Shown: in pieces, positions 51,715 to 61,222 of the stretch
How positions within the stretch are numbered: the first letter of the stretch is position 1
How the letters are laid out: each line of letters starts with the position of its first letter
From: Armatimonadota bacterium
Lineage (GTDB): Bacteria > Armatimonadota > Zipacnadia > UBA1398 > JAKPQA01
Direction of reading: 5' to 3'
DNA: 64,000 nucleotides
NCBI GenBank assembly: GCA_029547025.1
Contig: JAKPQA010000035.1
Location: forward strand, 1-64,000
Translations under genes and position numbers: made by a program
Notes under the pieces: generated by a model
What the model was told of the DNA's origin: nothing
Database searches by the model: none
What the model saw: only the letters and a program-made list of their open reading frames with translations

Positions 51715-53049
51715 ATGGCGAGTGTGAGCGTCAACGTCCATAACATCACCCGCGTCGAAGGCCACGGCAACATCGTCCTGAACGTTCGCGACGGCACCAT
51801 CGAAGAGCTGCGGCTTGAGATCACGGAATCCCCGCGCTTCTACGAGGCCATGCTCGTGGGCCGGAACTGGGATGAGGCGCAGGAGATCTCGTGCCGCATC
51901 TGTGGTATCTGCTCCACCGGGCACTCGACGGCGTCGCTGCGGGCCATGGAGGCCGCGCTGGGGGTGACGCCGTCCGAGCAAACGGTCCTCCTGCGGAAAC
52001 TGGCTCTCCACGGTGAGCACAACCAGAGCCATGTGCTCCACGTGCTGTTCCTGGTCGCCCCCGACCTGCTGGGCGCCCCGAGCGTGGTGCCTTTGGCGTC
52101 GACCCACCGCCCGGTGATCGAGATGGCGTTGCGTCTCAAGCGGTTGGCCAACGACCACATTGCGCTCGTGACTGGCCGGCATATCCATGGCGTGAATCTC
52201 AAGGTCAATGGGTTCCACAGTCTGCCGAAGGAGAAGGCGCTTGCGGCCCTGCGTGAGCGCTTGGTGGCGTCGCGAGATGATATCCAGGCCACGATTGAAC
52301 TGGTGGCGTCGCTGAAGCTGCCTGACTTCGAGCGAGCGGGCGAGTACGTGGCCAACAGCCGTGCGGATGAGTATGCCTTCTACGATGGCACCATCACGTC
52401 GTTCCGGCCGCTCCAGTGCGACCACTGCGGGCACACGCTGAAAGAGGGCTACCGGGAGGAGTATCCGATTGAGCGGTATCGCGACATCGCGCGCGAGACG
52501 GTGGTGAAGCACTCGCATGCCAAACACACGGCCTCGGTCCACGGGTCCTATGCTGTGGGCGCACTGGCGCGGGTGAACATCAACTACGATCTGCTACATC
52601 CGGCAGCCAAGCAAGCGGCCGAGGCGCTTGGGTTTCGGGCTCCGTGTATGAACCCGTTCATGAACAACGTGGCGCAACTCATCGAGGTCGTCCACTGCAC
52701 CGAGGACTCCATCGCGATCATCGACAAGCTCCTGGAGCGCGGGATTCAGCAGGAGGACACGAGTGTCGAGGTGCGGGCCGGGCGCGGGGCGGCCGCCGTC
52801 GAGGTACCCCGAGGCATCCTGTTCCACGAGTACGAGGTCGATGACGACGGCAAGATCGTCGCGGCGAACCTCATCATTCCGACGGGCCAGAACCTGAACA
52901 ACATCGAGCACGACATGCGGGCCCTGGTGCCGCAGATCCTGACGCTGAGCCACGACGAGATCCGGCTCATGCTGGAGATGCTGGTCCGTGCTTACGACCC
53001 GTGCATCTCGTGTGCTACCCACCTGCTGGATGTGCGCTTCGTTGGATGA
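51715..53049 (+). CDS. [NiFe]-hydrogenase large subunit, group-3-like, without a small subunit nearby
   Basis: A 444-residue catalytic subunit with CGGAGG six bases upstream. N-terminal ITRVEGHGNI; L1 motif RICGICSTGH (C63, C66, with C60 just before; H70), and L2 motif DPCISCATH (C430, C433, H436), which together ligate the Ni-Fe centre. An 8-residue tail LLDVRFVG follows H436 and is the kind of peptide removed by the maturation protease, whose gene overlaps this one by 20 bp. Sequence and length resemble the alpha subunits of group 3 (cytoplasmic, bidirectional) enzymes. The usual partners (small subunit, NAD/NADP-linked diaphorase, Fe-S subunits) are absent from both sides. Either they are elsewhere, or the protein works as an orphan. 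Confidence 0.88.
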   Translation: MASVSVNVHNITRVEGHGNIVLNVRDGTIEELRLEITESPRFYEAMLVGRNWDEAQEISCRICGICSTGHSTASLRAMEAALGVTPSEQTVLLRKLALHGEHNQSHVLHVLFLVAPDLLGAPSVVPLASTHRPVIEMALRLKRLANDHIALVTGRHIHGVNLKVNGFHSLPKEKALAALRERLVASRDDIQATIELVASLKLPDFERAGEYVANSRADEYAFYDGTITSFRPLQCDHCGHTLKEGYREEYPIERYRDIARETVVKHSHAKHTASVHGSYAVGALARVNINYDLLHPAAKQAAEALGFRAPCMNPFMNNVAQLIEVVHCTEDSIAIIDKLLERGIQQEDTSVEVRAGRGAAAVEVPRGILFHEYEVDDDGKIVAANLIIPTGQNLNNIEHDMRALVPQILTLSHDEIRLMLEMLVRAYDPCISCATHLLDVRFVG

Positions 53050-53563
53050 GGAATGGTCGGCCCGGGCCGGGCGGACGGTGGTCATTGGGGTCGGCAACCG
53101 GTTGATGGGCGATGAGGGGATCGGCGTCCGGGTGGTGGAGGAACTGAAGCGGCGCTCGCTGCCCGACGACGTGGACGTGGTGGACGCGGGTACCATCGGG
53201 CTGGATCTGCTGTTTGTGCTCGAGGGGTATGCGCGGGCCGTGATCGTGGATGCGGCCGAGATGGGTCTGCCGGCGGGAGAAGTGCGCGTGCTGGGTCCGG
53301 CCGATCTGGCAGAAGCCGGTCCCGTGTCCGACGCTCACGGAATGGGTGTTGCCCAGGTGCTCGAGCTCGCGGAGGCCATGGGGCTTTGCCCCGCGAATGT
53401 GGTTCTCGTGGGTGTACAGCCGGACAGGGTTGGTCCCGCATTGGACCTGTCGAAGCCCGTGGAGGCGGCTCTGGCCGGTGCCGTGAGGTGTGTGGAGGCG
53501 CTGGTGCGAACGCCAGGGGACGGGGCAGCCCGTGTGCCCCGCTCGGGGCCATGGCATGAGTAG
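53030..53563 (+). CDS. Hydrogenase maturation protease
   Basis: About 177 residues from the ATG at 53030 (TTG 53042 or GTG 53080 are alternatives without clear ribosome sites). The HyaD/HybD fold is visible: VVIGVGNRLMGDEGIGVRVVEEL, with the metal-binding Glu of DEGIG; VIVDAAEMGLPAGEVRVL, with the metal-binding Asp; and SDAHGMGVAQVLELA, with the metal-binding His. The nickel-sensing endopeptidase trims the large subunit's C-terminal tail. Its gene overlaps the end of the hydrogenase gene, confirming the pair. Confidence 0.88.
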   Translation: MCASLDEEWSARAGRTVVIGVGNRLMGDEGIGVRVVEELKRRSLPDDVDVVDAGTIGLDLLFVLEGYARAVIVDAAEMGLPAGEVRVLGPADLAEAGPVSDAHGMGVAQVLELAEAMGLCPANVVLVGVQPDRVGPALDLSKPVEAALAGAVRCVEALVRTPGDGAARVPRSGPWHE

Positions 53564-53605
53564 GTTGCTCGGAACAGAGTCGCTGGCTCAAGGGAGGCGC
53601 GTGGA

Positions 53606-54025
53606 ATGCCTGACGGCCACAAGATCCTGATCGTGGATGATGACCCGGATCAGGTCGACTCCACCCGGTTGATCCTCGAGAGCAACGGCTATGACGTCGT
53701 CGTGGCCTACGACGCACGTCAGGCCTTCGAGACGGCTCTGGCCGAGAAGCCGGACCTGATTGTGCTCGACATCATGATGCCGGATGGCACGGAAGGGTTC
53801 CAGCTCGTGAGCCGTCTTCGCAACGAGCTGCCCGAGGAGCAGGCGAACGTCCCGATCATCATCGTGTCGGCCATCCACGACTACACGACGCTGCGGCTGT
53901 ACCCCGATCAGTCGGATACGACGTATGCCCCGGGGGAGTATCTCGACGCCCAGGGCTTCATCGACAAGCCGGCCGAGCCCCGGCAACTGCTCGGGAAGGT
54001 CGCCGAGCTTCTGCGGAAGCCGTAA
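53606..54025 (+). CDS. Single-domain response regulator
   Basis: A 139-residue receiver with no output domain. KILIVDDDPDQVDSTRLIL (D11-D13), phospho-acceptor D55 in LIVLDIMMPDG, and K121 in FIDKPAEP. Before that Lys the chain has an insert (YPDQSDTTYAPGEYLD) longer than usual. It lies between the hydrogenase pair and the histidine kinase, 37 bp before the kinase start on the same strand. The kinase is the likely phosphodonor. Output may be by protein contact. Confidence 0.88.
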   Translation: MPDGHKILIVDDDPDQVDSTRLILESNGYDVVVAYDARQAFETALAEKPDLIVLDIMMPDGTEGFQLVSRLRNELPEEQANVPIIIVSAIHDYTTLRLYPDQSDTTYAPGEYLDAQGFIDKPAEPRQLLGKVAELLRKP

Positions 54026-54062
54026 CTGCCGCGCGGCCGGGCCCACCCGGATCGGTGCCCCC

Positions 54063-55445
54063 ATGGCGAGCAGGCCACTGGAGACCGTCGACCCCGAGCT
54101 GCGAGACCGGATGCGGTGGCTTATTGGTCTGCGCTGGGTTGCCGCGTTCGGGCTGGCCGTGGCGTCAATCGTGTCGTCCTTCTGGCCCGCGCTGGGCATC
54201 GCGTGGCATCCCGTGCTGGGCCTGGCTCTGGCTCTGGTCGTGGCCAACGCGCTGATCTCCGCGGCCGTCGCGCGGTTTCCGCCCGTGGGAGAGACGGGCC
54301 TCCGACGGTTCAACAAGGCGCAGATCGGGGTGGATCTGGCGGCCTTGACGGGTCTGTGCCTGTTCTCGGGCGGCGTCCACTCGCCTTTCCTCGCGTTCTT
54401 CGTGTTCCACATGATCCTCACGAGCATCCTGCTCTCGCCGCGTGACAGCTACGAGGGGGCCACCGTGGCGGTGGGGTTCATCGCCGCGATCTATCTGCTC
54501 ACCGATCGTGAGACCCGGCAGGGCCCAAGCGCCGTACTTGTGGTGGCCGTCATGATCACCACCGTCTACACATGTGTCTACCTGACGACATCCATTACCA
54601 CCGCTTTGCGGGCGCGCGAACGCGAGCGGGCCCGGCTCACCGAGGAGCTTGCGGCACGGGCCGAGGCGTTGCGGCGGGCGTATGACGAGATCGAGGAGAC
54701 ACGCAAGCTCGAGCTGCGGTACATGCGCAAGGTGGCTCACGAACTCCGGTCGCCGCTGGCGGCGGCCATCTCCTCGCTGCAGGTCGTCGGGCTGGGTATG
54801 GCGGGTGAGCTCGCGGAGCGCCAGGCGCAGATGGTGGGCCGCGTCGAGACGCGGATGCGCCAGCTCCTGAAGACCGTGGACGACCTGTTGCTGCTGGCGC
54901 GAGAGCGGGCGCGCGCCAACGCCGTGGCCGGGCCCGGCGATCTGGTTAGCCTCGCCGCAGTGATCGGGGCGGTGGTGGAACTCCTGGAGGCGCGAGCCCA
55001 GGCGAGTGGCGTGGCGCTTGCGACGGACCTGCCGCCCGACCTGCCGGCGATCCGGGCCGATCGCGAGGCCCTAACACAGGTGTTCACCAACCTGATTGGC
55101 AACGGCATCAAGTACACGCCCGAGGGGGGAGCGGTGCGCGTGTCGGCTCGTGCGGAGGACGGTGCCGTGGCGGTTTGTGTCGCCGACACGGGGATCGGGA
55201 TCCCGGCCGAGGACGTGCCGCGGGTATTTGAGGAGTTCTTCCGTGCCTCGAATGCCCGAAGCCATGCCGCGGTGGGCACGGGCCTGGGCCTCGCCATCGC
55301 CAGGAGCGCCGTCGAGGCCCTGGGCGGATCGATACGGGTCTCGAGCCAGGAGGGAGTCGGCACCCAGTTTACCGTCACCCTCCCGATCGAGCCCTCGCAG
55401 GGTCCCCTGGCCGTCTCCGGTCTGGCCCCCTCGCCCCCTGAATGA
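54063..55445 (+). CDS. Membrane histidine kinase
   Basis: A 460-residue kinase. The N-terminal half has about five hydrophobic helices (GLRWVAAFGLAVASIVSSFWP, VLGLALALVVANALISAAVA, and others), resembling membrane-integral sensors of the RegB/PrrB type, though no redox-quinone motif is sure. HisKA: YMRKVAHELRSPLAAAISSLQVV (His about 226). HATPase: NLIGNGIKYTPEGG, CVADTGIGIP, GTGLGLAIARS. A signal entering through the membrane, possibly redox or hydrogen-linked given the hydrogenase next door, is a hypothesis only. Confidence 0.88.
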   Translation: MASRPLETVDPELRDRMRWLIGLRWVAAFGLAVASIVSSFWPALGIAWHPVLGLALALVVANALISAAVARFPPVGETGLRRFNKAQIGVDLAALTGLCLFSGGVHSPFLAFFVFHMILTSILLSPRDSYEGATVAVGFIAAIYLLTDRETRQGPSAVLVVAVMITTVYTCVYLTTSITTALRARERERARLTEELAARAEALRRAYDEIEETRKLELRYMRKVAHELRSPLAAAISSLQVVGLGMAGELAERQAQMVGRVETRMRQLLKTVDDLLLLARERARANAVAGPGDLVSLAAVIGAVVELLEARAQASGVALATDLPPDLPAIRADREALTQVFTNLIGNGIKYTPEGGAVRVSARAEDGAVAVCVADTGIGIPAEDVPRVFEEFFRASNARSHAAVGTGLGLAIARSAVEALGGSIRVSSQEGVGTQFTVTLPIEPSQGPLAVSGLAPSPPE

Positions 55446-55704
55446 GGGGTCGGCGGACACCCTTTCGCACTCTCAGGAAGGTATCAGGGCCCGAGGGCTC
55501 GGAAATAGGCGCTAGTTCCCGGCTGTCGGCGGAGCCCCCCTGGGGCGGCCCGCCCCACGTGGGGCCGCCGTTATGGGGGCCCGCGTTGTGTTACCGCCCC
55601 CGCGCCTCCGCGAAACGGTGGGGCGCCTCGCTTGCCGTCAGCCGTGATGCGTGCGGGACGGGCCGTGCCCGGCCCGTGCCTGCATGGAGGGAGTCGCGGC
55701 CATC
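55446..55704. other. Noncoding stretch with a G/C-rich palindrome
   Basis: 259 bp with no gene. CCCCACGTGGGG at 55553-55564 is a perfect 12-bp palindrome; GGCGG at 55544-55548 and CCGCC at 55565-55569 extend it with a four-base bulge. GGGGGCCC and CCCCCGCG runs lie around it. It could end the kinase transcript or bind a regulator of the efflux operon. The efflux adaptor's ribosome site (GGAGGGA at 55686-55692) closes the region. Confidence 0.5.
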
Positions 55705-57729
55705 ATGTCCTGGCTACGACGGCGCGCGCCGACGATCGCTCTGGGGGTCATCCTCATCGCGGTGACGGTCACGGCCGAGATGACTCACCGGCAGCCATCG
55801 AAGCCCCGGGCCAGCAAGTCCGAGGCGGTAACGCCTGTCCCCGTGCAGACCGCCGAGGCGAAGCTCCGCAGATTGCCGCGTACGGTGGAGGTCTCGGGCC
55901 AGGTCGAGCCGTTGGTGCGGGCCGAGGTGGCGCCCGAGATCATGGGCCGGATTCTCGAAATGGGGCCGCGCGAGGGCGACCAGGTGTCGGAGGGGACTGT
56001 GCTGGCGCGCATCGACGACAGTGCGGCCCAGGCCGAGGTCGCCCGGGCCAACGCCATGGTCGCTGCGGCCCGCGCAGCGAAGTCCCAGGCCGAAGCCGCG
56101 TTCAAGATCCAGCAGACCCAGAGCGAGGTGCGGGTCTCGCAGGCCCAGCAGGACCTCGCCATGGCGCAGAGCTCCCGCGAGGAGGAGAAGGCCCAGGCGG
56201 ACGAGGCCGTGCGCCAGGCCGAGTCGGCCGTGGCGGCCGCCCAGGCGCTCGTCGACCTGGTCAAGGAGGGCGCACGGAAGCAGGAGAAGGCTCAGGCCCA
56301 GGAACGGGTGCGGCAGGCTCAGGCCGGGCTGGAGCAGGCCCGTGCTGCCCTGGACAAGGCCAGAAACGGGCCGCGTCCCCAGGAAGTCAAGGAAGCCGAG
56401 CACGCGGTGGCCCAGGCCCAGTCGGCTGTAGACCAGGCCGAAGCCGCGCTCAGCAAGGCGAGGGAGGGCGCACGGAGGCAGGAGCGGGCCGAGGCCGATC
56501 AGTCGGTGATCCTCGCCGAGGCCCAGTACACCACGGCTGAGGCCGCCCACCGGCGCATGAAGGCCCTGATGGACGCCGAGGTGATCTCGAAGCAGGCGTT
56601 CGAGGAATCTGAGCTTAAGCTACAGGCTGCTAAGTCCGCACTGGAAGTCGCCCGCCAGCGGACCAACCTGGTGCATGAGGGTGCCCGCACACAAGACATC
56701 CAATCGGCGGAAGCGGCGGTGTCTCAGGCCAAGGCGGCCCACAGTGCGGCTCTGGAGCGCCTCAAGCTTCTGCAGGAGGGCACGCGACCCGAGGACGTCC
56801 GGATGGCCGAGCAGCAGGTCGCCGCCGCCGAGTCGGCGGTCGAACAGGCCAGACAGCATGCCGAGATGCTGCTCGAAGGCCCCCGCTCGCAGGAGGTCAT
56901 CCAGGCCGAGGAGGCGCTGCGCCAGGCGGAGGCACAGGCCGAGATCGCGCGCAAGGCTCGCGATATGGTGCACGCGGGAGCTCGGCCCGAGAAGGTCAAG
57001 CAGGCGGAGGACGCCGTGCGCATGGCCGAGGCGTCCACTGAGGAGAACACCATTCGTCAGCAGGCGGTCGAGGCAGCCCAAGCGGCCTTGGCGCAAGCCG
57101 AGGCGGCAGCCCAGGCCGCCAACGTTACACTGGCGCACACGCAGGTTCGATGCCCGTATACCGGGATCGTGGTCGAGCGGCTCGCCGACGCCGGGGACAT
57201 GGCGGTGCCCGGTCAGCCGATCGTGGTGATTCAGCCCAACGATCGATTCCAGCTCCGCTGCGACGTCCCCGAGGCCGAGGCGAAGCTCCTCCAGACCAAC
57301 CAGCGCATCGACGTGGTGATCGACGCCATCGGCGCGAAGCCACTGTCGGCCACCGTGGTGACTGTGACCCCGTCGACGGATGCCTCGAGCCGATCCTCGG
57401 TGGTGAAGCTGGCGCTGCCGGCCGATCCGCGCCTGCGCTCGGGGCAGTTCGGCCGTGCCCGCATCCCCATTGGCCAGCGGCCGGGCATCGTGGTGCCCAT
57501 CGCGGCCGTGCGCCGGCATGAGTCGGTCACCAGCGTGTTCGTGGTGGACCGCGGTTTCGCGCGCAGTCGCCTCGTGCGTATCGGCGAGGACCGCGGCAAG
57601 CAGATCGAGATCATTGCCGGCCTCGAGGGCGGCGAGCAGGTCATCGTGTCCGATGTCGAGCGGCTTGTCGACGGCATCCCGGTCAAGACGGGACAGGCCA
57701 GCCCCAGAGCCAAACGGGCGGAGCAGTGA
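55705..57729 (+). CDS. RND efflux periplasmic adaptor with very long repetitive coiled-coil hairpin
   Basis: A 674-residue HlyD/AcrA-family adaptor, about 1.7 times the usual length; the start is the ATG at 55705 (ATG 55684 is possible). Membrane helix [15 protein letters not shown]; first half of the lipoyl/barrel region [22 protein letters not shown], second half [29 protein letters not shown]. Between them is a helical hairpin of about 370 residues. Seven units start with a G(A/P/T)R motif (codons beginning 56266, 56365, 56464, 56677, 56776, 56875, 56974), exactly 33 residues apart, plus a degenerate unit at 56167. A tip segment [21 protein letters not shown] separates four units on each side. 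The ends of the chain form the barrel and membrane-proximal domains. It is the first gene of the pump operon. Confidence 0.9.
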   Translation: MSWLRRRAPTIALGVILIAVTVTAEMTHRQPSKPRASKSEAVTPVPVQTAEAKLRRLPRTVEVSGQVEPLVRAEVAPEIMGRILEMGPREGDQVSEGTVLARIDDSAAQAEVARANAMVAAARAAKSQAEAAFKIQQTQSEVRVSQAQQDLAMAQSSREEEKAQADEAVRQAESAVAAAQALVDLVKEGARKQEKAQAQERVRQAQAGLEQARAALDKARNGPRPQEVKEAEHAVAQAQSAVDQAEAALSKAREGARRQERAEADQSVILAEAQYTTAEAAHRRMKALMDAEVISKQAFEESELKLQAAKSALEVARQRTNLVHEGARTQDIQSAEAAVSQAKAAHSAALERLKLLQEGTRPEDVRMAEQQVAAAESAVEQARQHAEMLLEGPRSQEVIQAEEALRQAEAQAEIARKARDMVHAGARPEKVKQAEDAVRMAEASTEENTIRQQAVEAAQAALAQAEAAAQAANVTLAHTQVRCPYTGIVVERLADAGDMAVPGQPIVVIQPNDRFQLRCDVPEAEAKLLQTNQRIDVVIDAIGAKPLSATVVTVTPSTDASSRSSVVKLALPADPRLRSGQFGRARIPIGQRPGIVVPIAAVRRHESVTSVFVVDRGFARSRLVRIGEDRGKQIEIIAGLEGGEQVIVSDVERLVDGIPVKTGQASPRAKRAEQ

Positions 57730-57736
57730 TGGCAGC

Positions 57737-60700
57737 GTGAGTGACCAGGAGCGCCCCGCCGGCGAGGGGGGGCACGTGCAGGGCGAGGTGCGGTCCGGGC
57801 CGGGACGGCATCGCTATGGCCTGGCCGGCGCCACGGCCCACATGTTCATCGACTCGAAGCTCACTCCCCTGGTGGTCTTCGCGTCGCTGATGCTTGGCGC
57901 CATGGCCGCGCTTCTCATCCCCCGAGAGGAAGAACCCCAGATCATCGTCCCCATGGTCGACATCTTCGTGCAGATGCCGGGGGCATCGGCCGAGGAGGTC
58001 GAGCAACGGGTTACCAAGCCCATGGAGAAGCTCCTTTGGGAGATCCCGGGGGTCGAGTACATCTACACGACATCGAGCTCTGGCCAGTGCATGGCCATTG
58101 TGCGATTCCGCGTCGGGCAAGACGAGGAGGACAGCCTCGTCCGGCTCTGCAACAAGCTTTACTCCAACTACGACCTCATCCCCCCGGGCTGTTCCGAGCC
58201 TCTGGTGAAGCTCCGTTCCATCGACGATGTGCCCGTGCTGGCTCTGACGCTGTGGACCGATGCTCCGTACTATGAGCGCGGGGGCCAGGTTCTGCGGCGG
58301 GTGGCCGCCCAGCTGGAGGATGACCTGAAGGAAGTCCCGGACGTCTCGTCGACGCGGATCATCGGTGGGGACCGCCGGCAGATCTGCGTCCGCGCGGACC
58401 GCGTGCGGCTCGCCGGACACGGCGTCGATCTGGACCGGCTGATCCAGGCACTCCGCGGCGCCAACCGAGAGCTACCATCGGGTTCCTTCTCGGCCCAGGA
58501 TTACCGCTTCCAGGTCGACACAGGCGAGTTCCTGAAGTCGGCGGCCGATGTGGAGTCGGTTGTGGTCACCGTCGGGCCCGGTGGGCCAGTCTACGTTCGC
58601 GACGTGGCGGACGTCAGTGACACCGGCGAGGAGCCGAGCAGCTATGTCTACTTCGGCCTGGGCCCAAGGAGTGAGGAGAAGGGCGTTCGCCCCATCGGCT
58701 ACGACCGTACCTTCGACGCCGTGACCATATCCGTGGCCAAGCGCAAGGGCACCAATGCGGCTACCGTGGCCCACCAGGTGCTGCGCAAGGTCAAGACCCT
58801 CCGTGGCGCGGCCTATCCCTCGGATGTGCACATCACCGTCACCCGCAACTACGGCGAGACGGCCCTCGAGAAGGCCAATGAGCTGCTGAAGCACCTGCTG
58901 ATCGCCACGCTGTCGGTAGCGGTACTGATCGCCTTCGCGCTGGGGGTCCGTGAGGCGGGAGTGGTGCTGGTCGCGGTCCCCGTAACCCTGGCGCTCACCC
59001 TGATGGTCTTCTTCCTCTACCGCTACACGCTCAACCGGGTAACGCTGTTCGCGCTCATCTTCTCCATCGGCATCCTGGTCGACGATGCCATTGTGGTCGT
59101 CGAGAACATCGTGCGGCACTTCCGTCTGCCCGAGAACCGGGGTCGGGCGGCTTCCCAGATCGCCGTCGATGCGGTGGCCGAGGTGGGGAATCCGACCATC
59201 CTCGCGACCTTCACGGTGATCGCGGCCATTCTGCCTCTGGCCTTCGTTCGGGGACTCATGGGCCCCTACATGCGCCCTATCCCCGTGGGGGCGTCGGCGG
59301 CCATGATCTTTTCCCTGGTGATCGCCTTCGTGATCTCGCCCTGGGCGTCGATCCGGCTGCTCAGACGGCAGGGGCGTGGCGGTCACGAGGGCGAGCGAGA
59401 GGGACGCGCGACCCGGCTCTACCGTCGGGTCATGGGCGCCTTGGTCCATCGCAGGGGCGTGCGATGGGGGTTTCTGATCGGCGTTGTGGTGTTGCTGGGA
59501 CTCGCCGTGTCCATGCTCTTCGTCAAGCTCGTCAAGGTGAAGATGCTGCCCTTTGACAACAAGAGCGAGTTTCAGATCATTGTGGACATGCCCGAAGGCT
59601 CGACCCTGGAACAGACTTCGGCGCTGTGCCGGCAGCTTGGGAACTACGTCAGCGGCGTACCCGAGGTCACCGACTACCAGTGCTACGTCGGTACATCCGG
59701 GCCGTTCAACTTCAATGGTCTCGTCCGGCACTACTTCCTGCGCTCGGCCGCGAACGAGGCGGACATCCAGGTGAACCTGGTTGATCGCCATCACCGGAAG
59801 GCCCAGAGCCACGACATCGCCAAGCGGGTACGGCCCGACTTGGTGAGACTCGCCCAGCCCTATGGGGCGCGGATCAAAGTGGCTGAGGTGCCGCCCGGAC
59901 CTCCAGTCCTGCAGACCATGGTGGCCGAGATCTATGGTCCGGACATGCGACGGCAGCGCGAGATTGCGGCCCAGATCCTCTCGGTCTTCGAGAAGACGCC
60001 CGGGGTTGTCGACGCCGACTGGTATGTCGAGGAGACCATGAGGACCGTTGACGGCAAGGCCAGGTTGGTGCCTGGCCCTCAGACCAAGTATCGCTTCATG
60101 GTCGACAAGGAGAAGGCGGCTTATCACGGCATCACGGGCGAGCAGATCGCGGGCACGCTTAACGCGGCTCTCCATGGCGCCGTCGTGGGCCTGGCGCATA
60201 TTCCCGACGAGAAAGAGGACGTCGACATCTGCGTGCGGCTGCCCGAGTCGCAGCGATCCAGTGTGGACGACCTTCGGCAGATCCAGATCGCCTCGCGATC
60301 CGGCGAGCTCGTTCCGCTCGGCGAACTGGCCCGGGTTCAGGTAACTGAGGGCGATGAGGCCATCTACCACAAGAACTTGCAGCCCGTGGTGTATGTCACC
60401 GCGGACCTGGCGGGTGTCATCGAGAGCCCGGTCTACGCCATTCTGAAGATGAACCGCACCATCGACCGCATGAAGCTCCCCGAGGGGTATCGGCTCAAGC
60501 GGTACACCACGCATCAGCCGTTCTCGACGGCACGGTACTCCATGAAGTGGGACGGCGAGTGGCACATCACCTACGAGGTCTTCCGCGACATGGGACTGGC
60601 CTTCGCGGTGGTCCTCGTGCTGATCTATGTGCTGGTTGTGGGATGGTTCCAGTCGTTCTGGAAGCCCATCGTGATCCTGGCGGCGATTCCCTTCTCACTG

Positions 60701-61222
60701 GTCGGGATCTTGCCGGCACACTGGGCTATGGGCGCGTTCTTCACGGCGACATCGATGATCGGCTTCATCGCGGGAGCCGGTATTGTGGTCCGCAACTCGA
60801 TCATCCTTGTCGATTTCATCGAGCTCCGCCTGCAGCAGGGATCCCACCTCGACCAGGCGGTGATTGATGCCGGTGCGATCCGGTTCCGCCCGATGCTGCT
60901 CACGGCGGCCGCCGTGGTGGTGGGCTCGGCGGTGATCTTGTTCGACCCCATCTTCCAGGGCTTGGCGATTGCACTGATGGCTGGCGAGGTGGCCTCGCTC
61001 CTGCTCTCTCGAATGACCGTGCCGGTGCTCTACTTCATGGCCGAGGCCCGAGCGCTGCGGCGCTCCGGTCAGGCAGACCGCATCACGGCGATCGGCCCGA
61101 GCGCGGTCGAGGGCTCCAGGGATGCCGCGCAACAACCGATTGTCGGCTCAGCCTTCGGCCCCGACGTCTCGGACCCGCTGTCCACTTCCGGGGAGGAGGG
61201 GTCCGATGACACGCCTGTCTAG
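57737..61222 (+). CDS. RND family efflux transporter, inner-membrane pump
   Basis: About 1161 residues from the GTG at 57737; a GTG at 57776 is an alternative. First helix [22 protein letters not shown]; porter region ([31 protein letters not shown]); the helix pair with [18 protein letters not shown]; and a second half with [18 protein letters not shown] and [22 protein letters not shown]. The AcrB-like order of two 6-helix halves with large periplasmic domains is complete, and it is proton-driven. The TolC gene begins inside its last 17 bp. Substrate class (drugs, metals or lipids) is not shown; no metal-binding Met cluster is evident. Confidence 0.92.
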   Translation: MSDQERPAGEGGHVQGEVRSGPGRHRYGLAGATAHMFIDSKLTPLVVFASLMLGAMAALLIPREEEPQIIVPMVDIFVQMPGASAEEVEQRVTKPMEKLLWEIPGVEYIYTTSSSGQCMAIVRFRVGQDEEDSLVRLCNKLYSNYDLIPPGCSEPLVKLRSIDDVPVLALTLWTDAPYYERGGQVLRRVAAQLEDDLKEVPDVSSTRIIGGDRRQICVRADRVRLAGHGVDLDRLIQALRGANRELPSGSFSAQDYRFQVDTGEFLKSAADVESVVVTVGPGGPVYVRDVADVSDTGEEPSSYVYFGLGPRSEEKGVRPIGYDRTFDAVTISVAKRKGTNAATVAHQVLRKVKTLRGAAYPSDVHITVTRNYGETALEKANELLKHLLIATLSVAVLIAFALGVREAGVVLVAVPVTLALTLMVFFLYRYTLNRVTLFALIFSIGILVDDAIVVVENIVRHFRLPENRGRAASQIAVDAVAEVGNPTILATFTVIAAILPLAFVRGLMGPYMRPIPVGASAAMIFSLVIAFVISPWASIRLLRRQGRGGHEGEREGRATRLYRRVMGALVHRRGVRWGFLIGVVVLLGLAVSMLFVKLVKVKMLPFDNKSEFQIIVDMPEGSTLEQTSALCRQLGNYVSGVPEVTDYQCYVGTSGPFNFNGLVRHYFLRSAANEADIQVNLVDRHHRKAQSHDIAKRVRPDLVRLAQPYGARIKVAEVPPGPPVLQTMVAEIYGPDMRRQREIAAQILSVFEKTPGVVDADWYVEETMRTVDGKARLVPGPQTKYRFMVDKEKAAYHGITGEQIAGTLNAALHGAVVGLAHIPDEKEDVDICVRLPESQRSSVDDLRQIQIASRSGELVPLGELARVQVTEGDEAIYHKNLQPVVYVTADLAGVIESPVYAILKMNRTIDRMKLPEGYRLKRYTTHQPFSTARYSMKWDGEWHITYEVFRDMGLAFAVVLVLIYVLVVGWFQSFWKPIVILAAIPFSLVGILPAHWAMGAFFTATSMIGFIAGAGIVVRNSIILVDFIELRLQQGSHLDQAVIDAGAIRFRPMLLTAAAVVVGSAVILFDPIFQGLAIALMAGEVASLLLSRMTVPVLYFMAEARALRRSGQADRITAIGPSAVEGSRDAAQQPIVGSAFGPDVSDPLSTSGEEGSDDTPV

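Noticed and set aside
58472-60565. 697-codon open frame antisense to the RND pump
   Set aside because: Shadow of the pump's codon pattern; no coherent protein motif in the translation.
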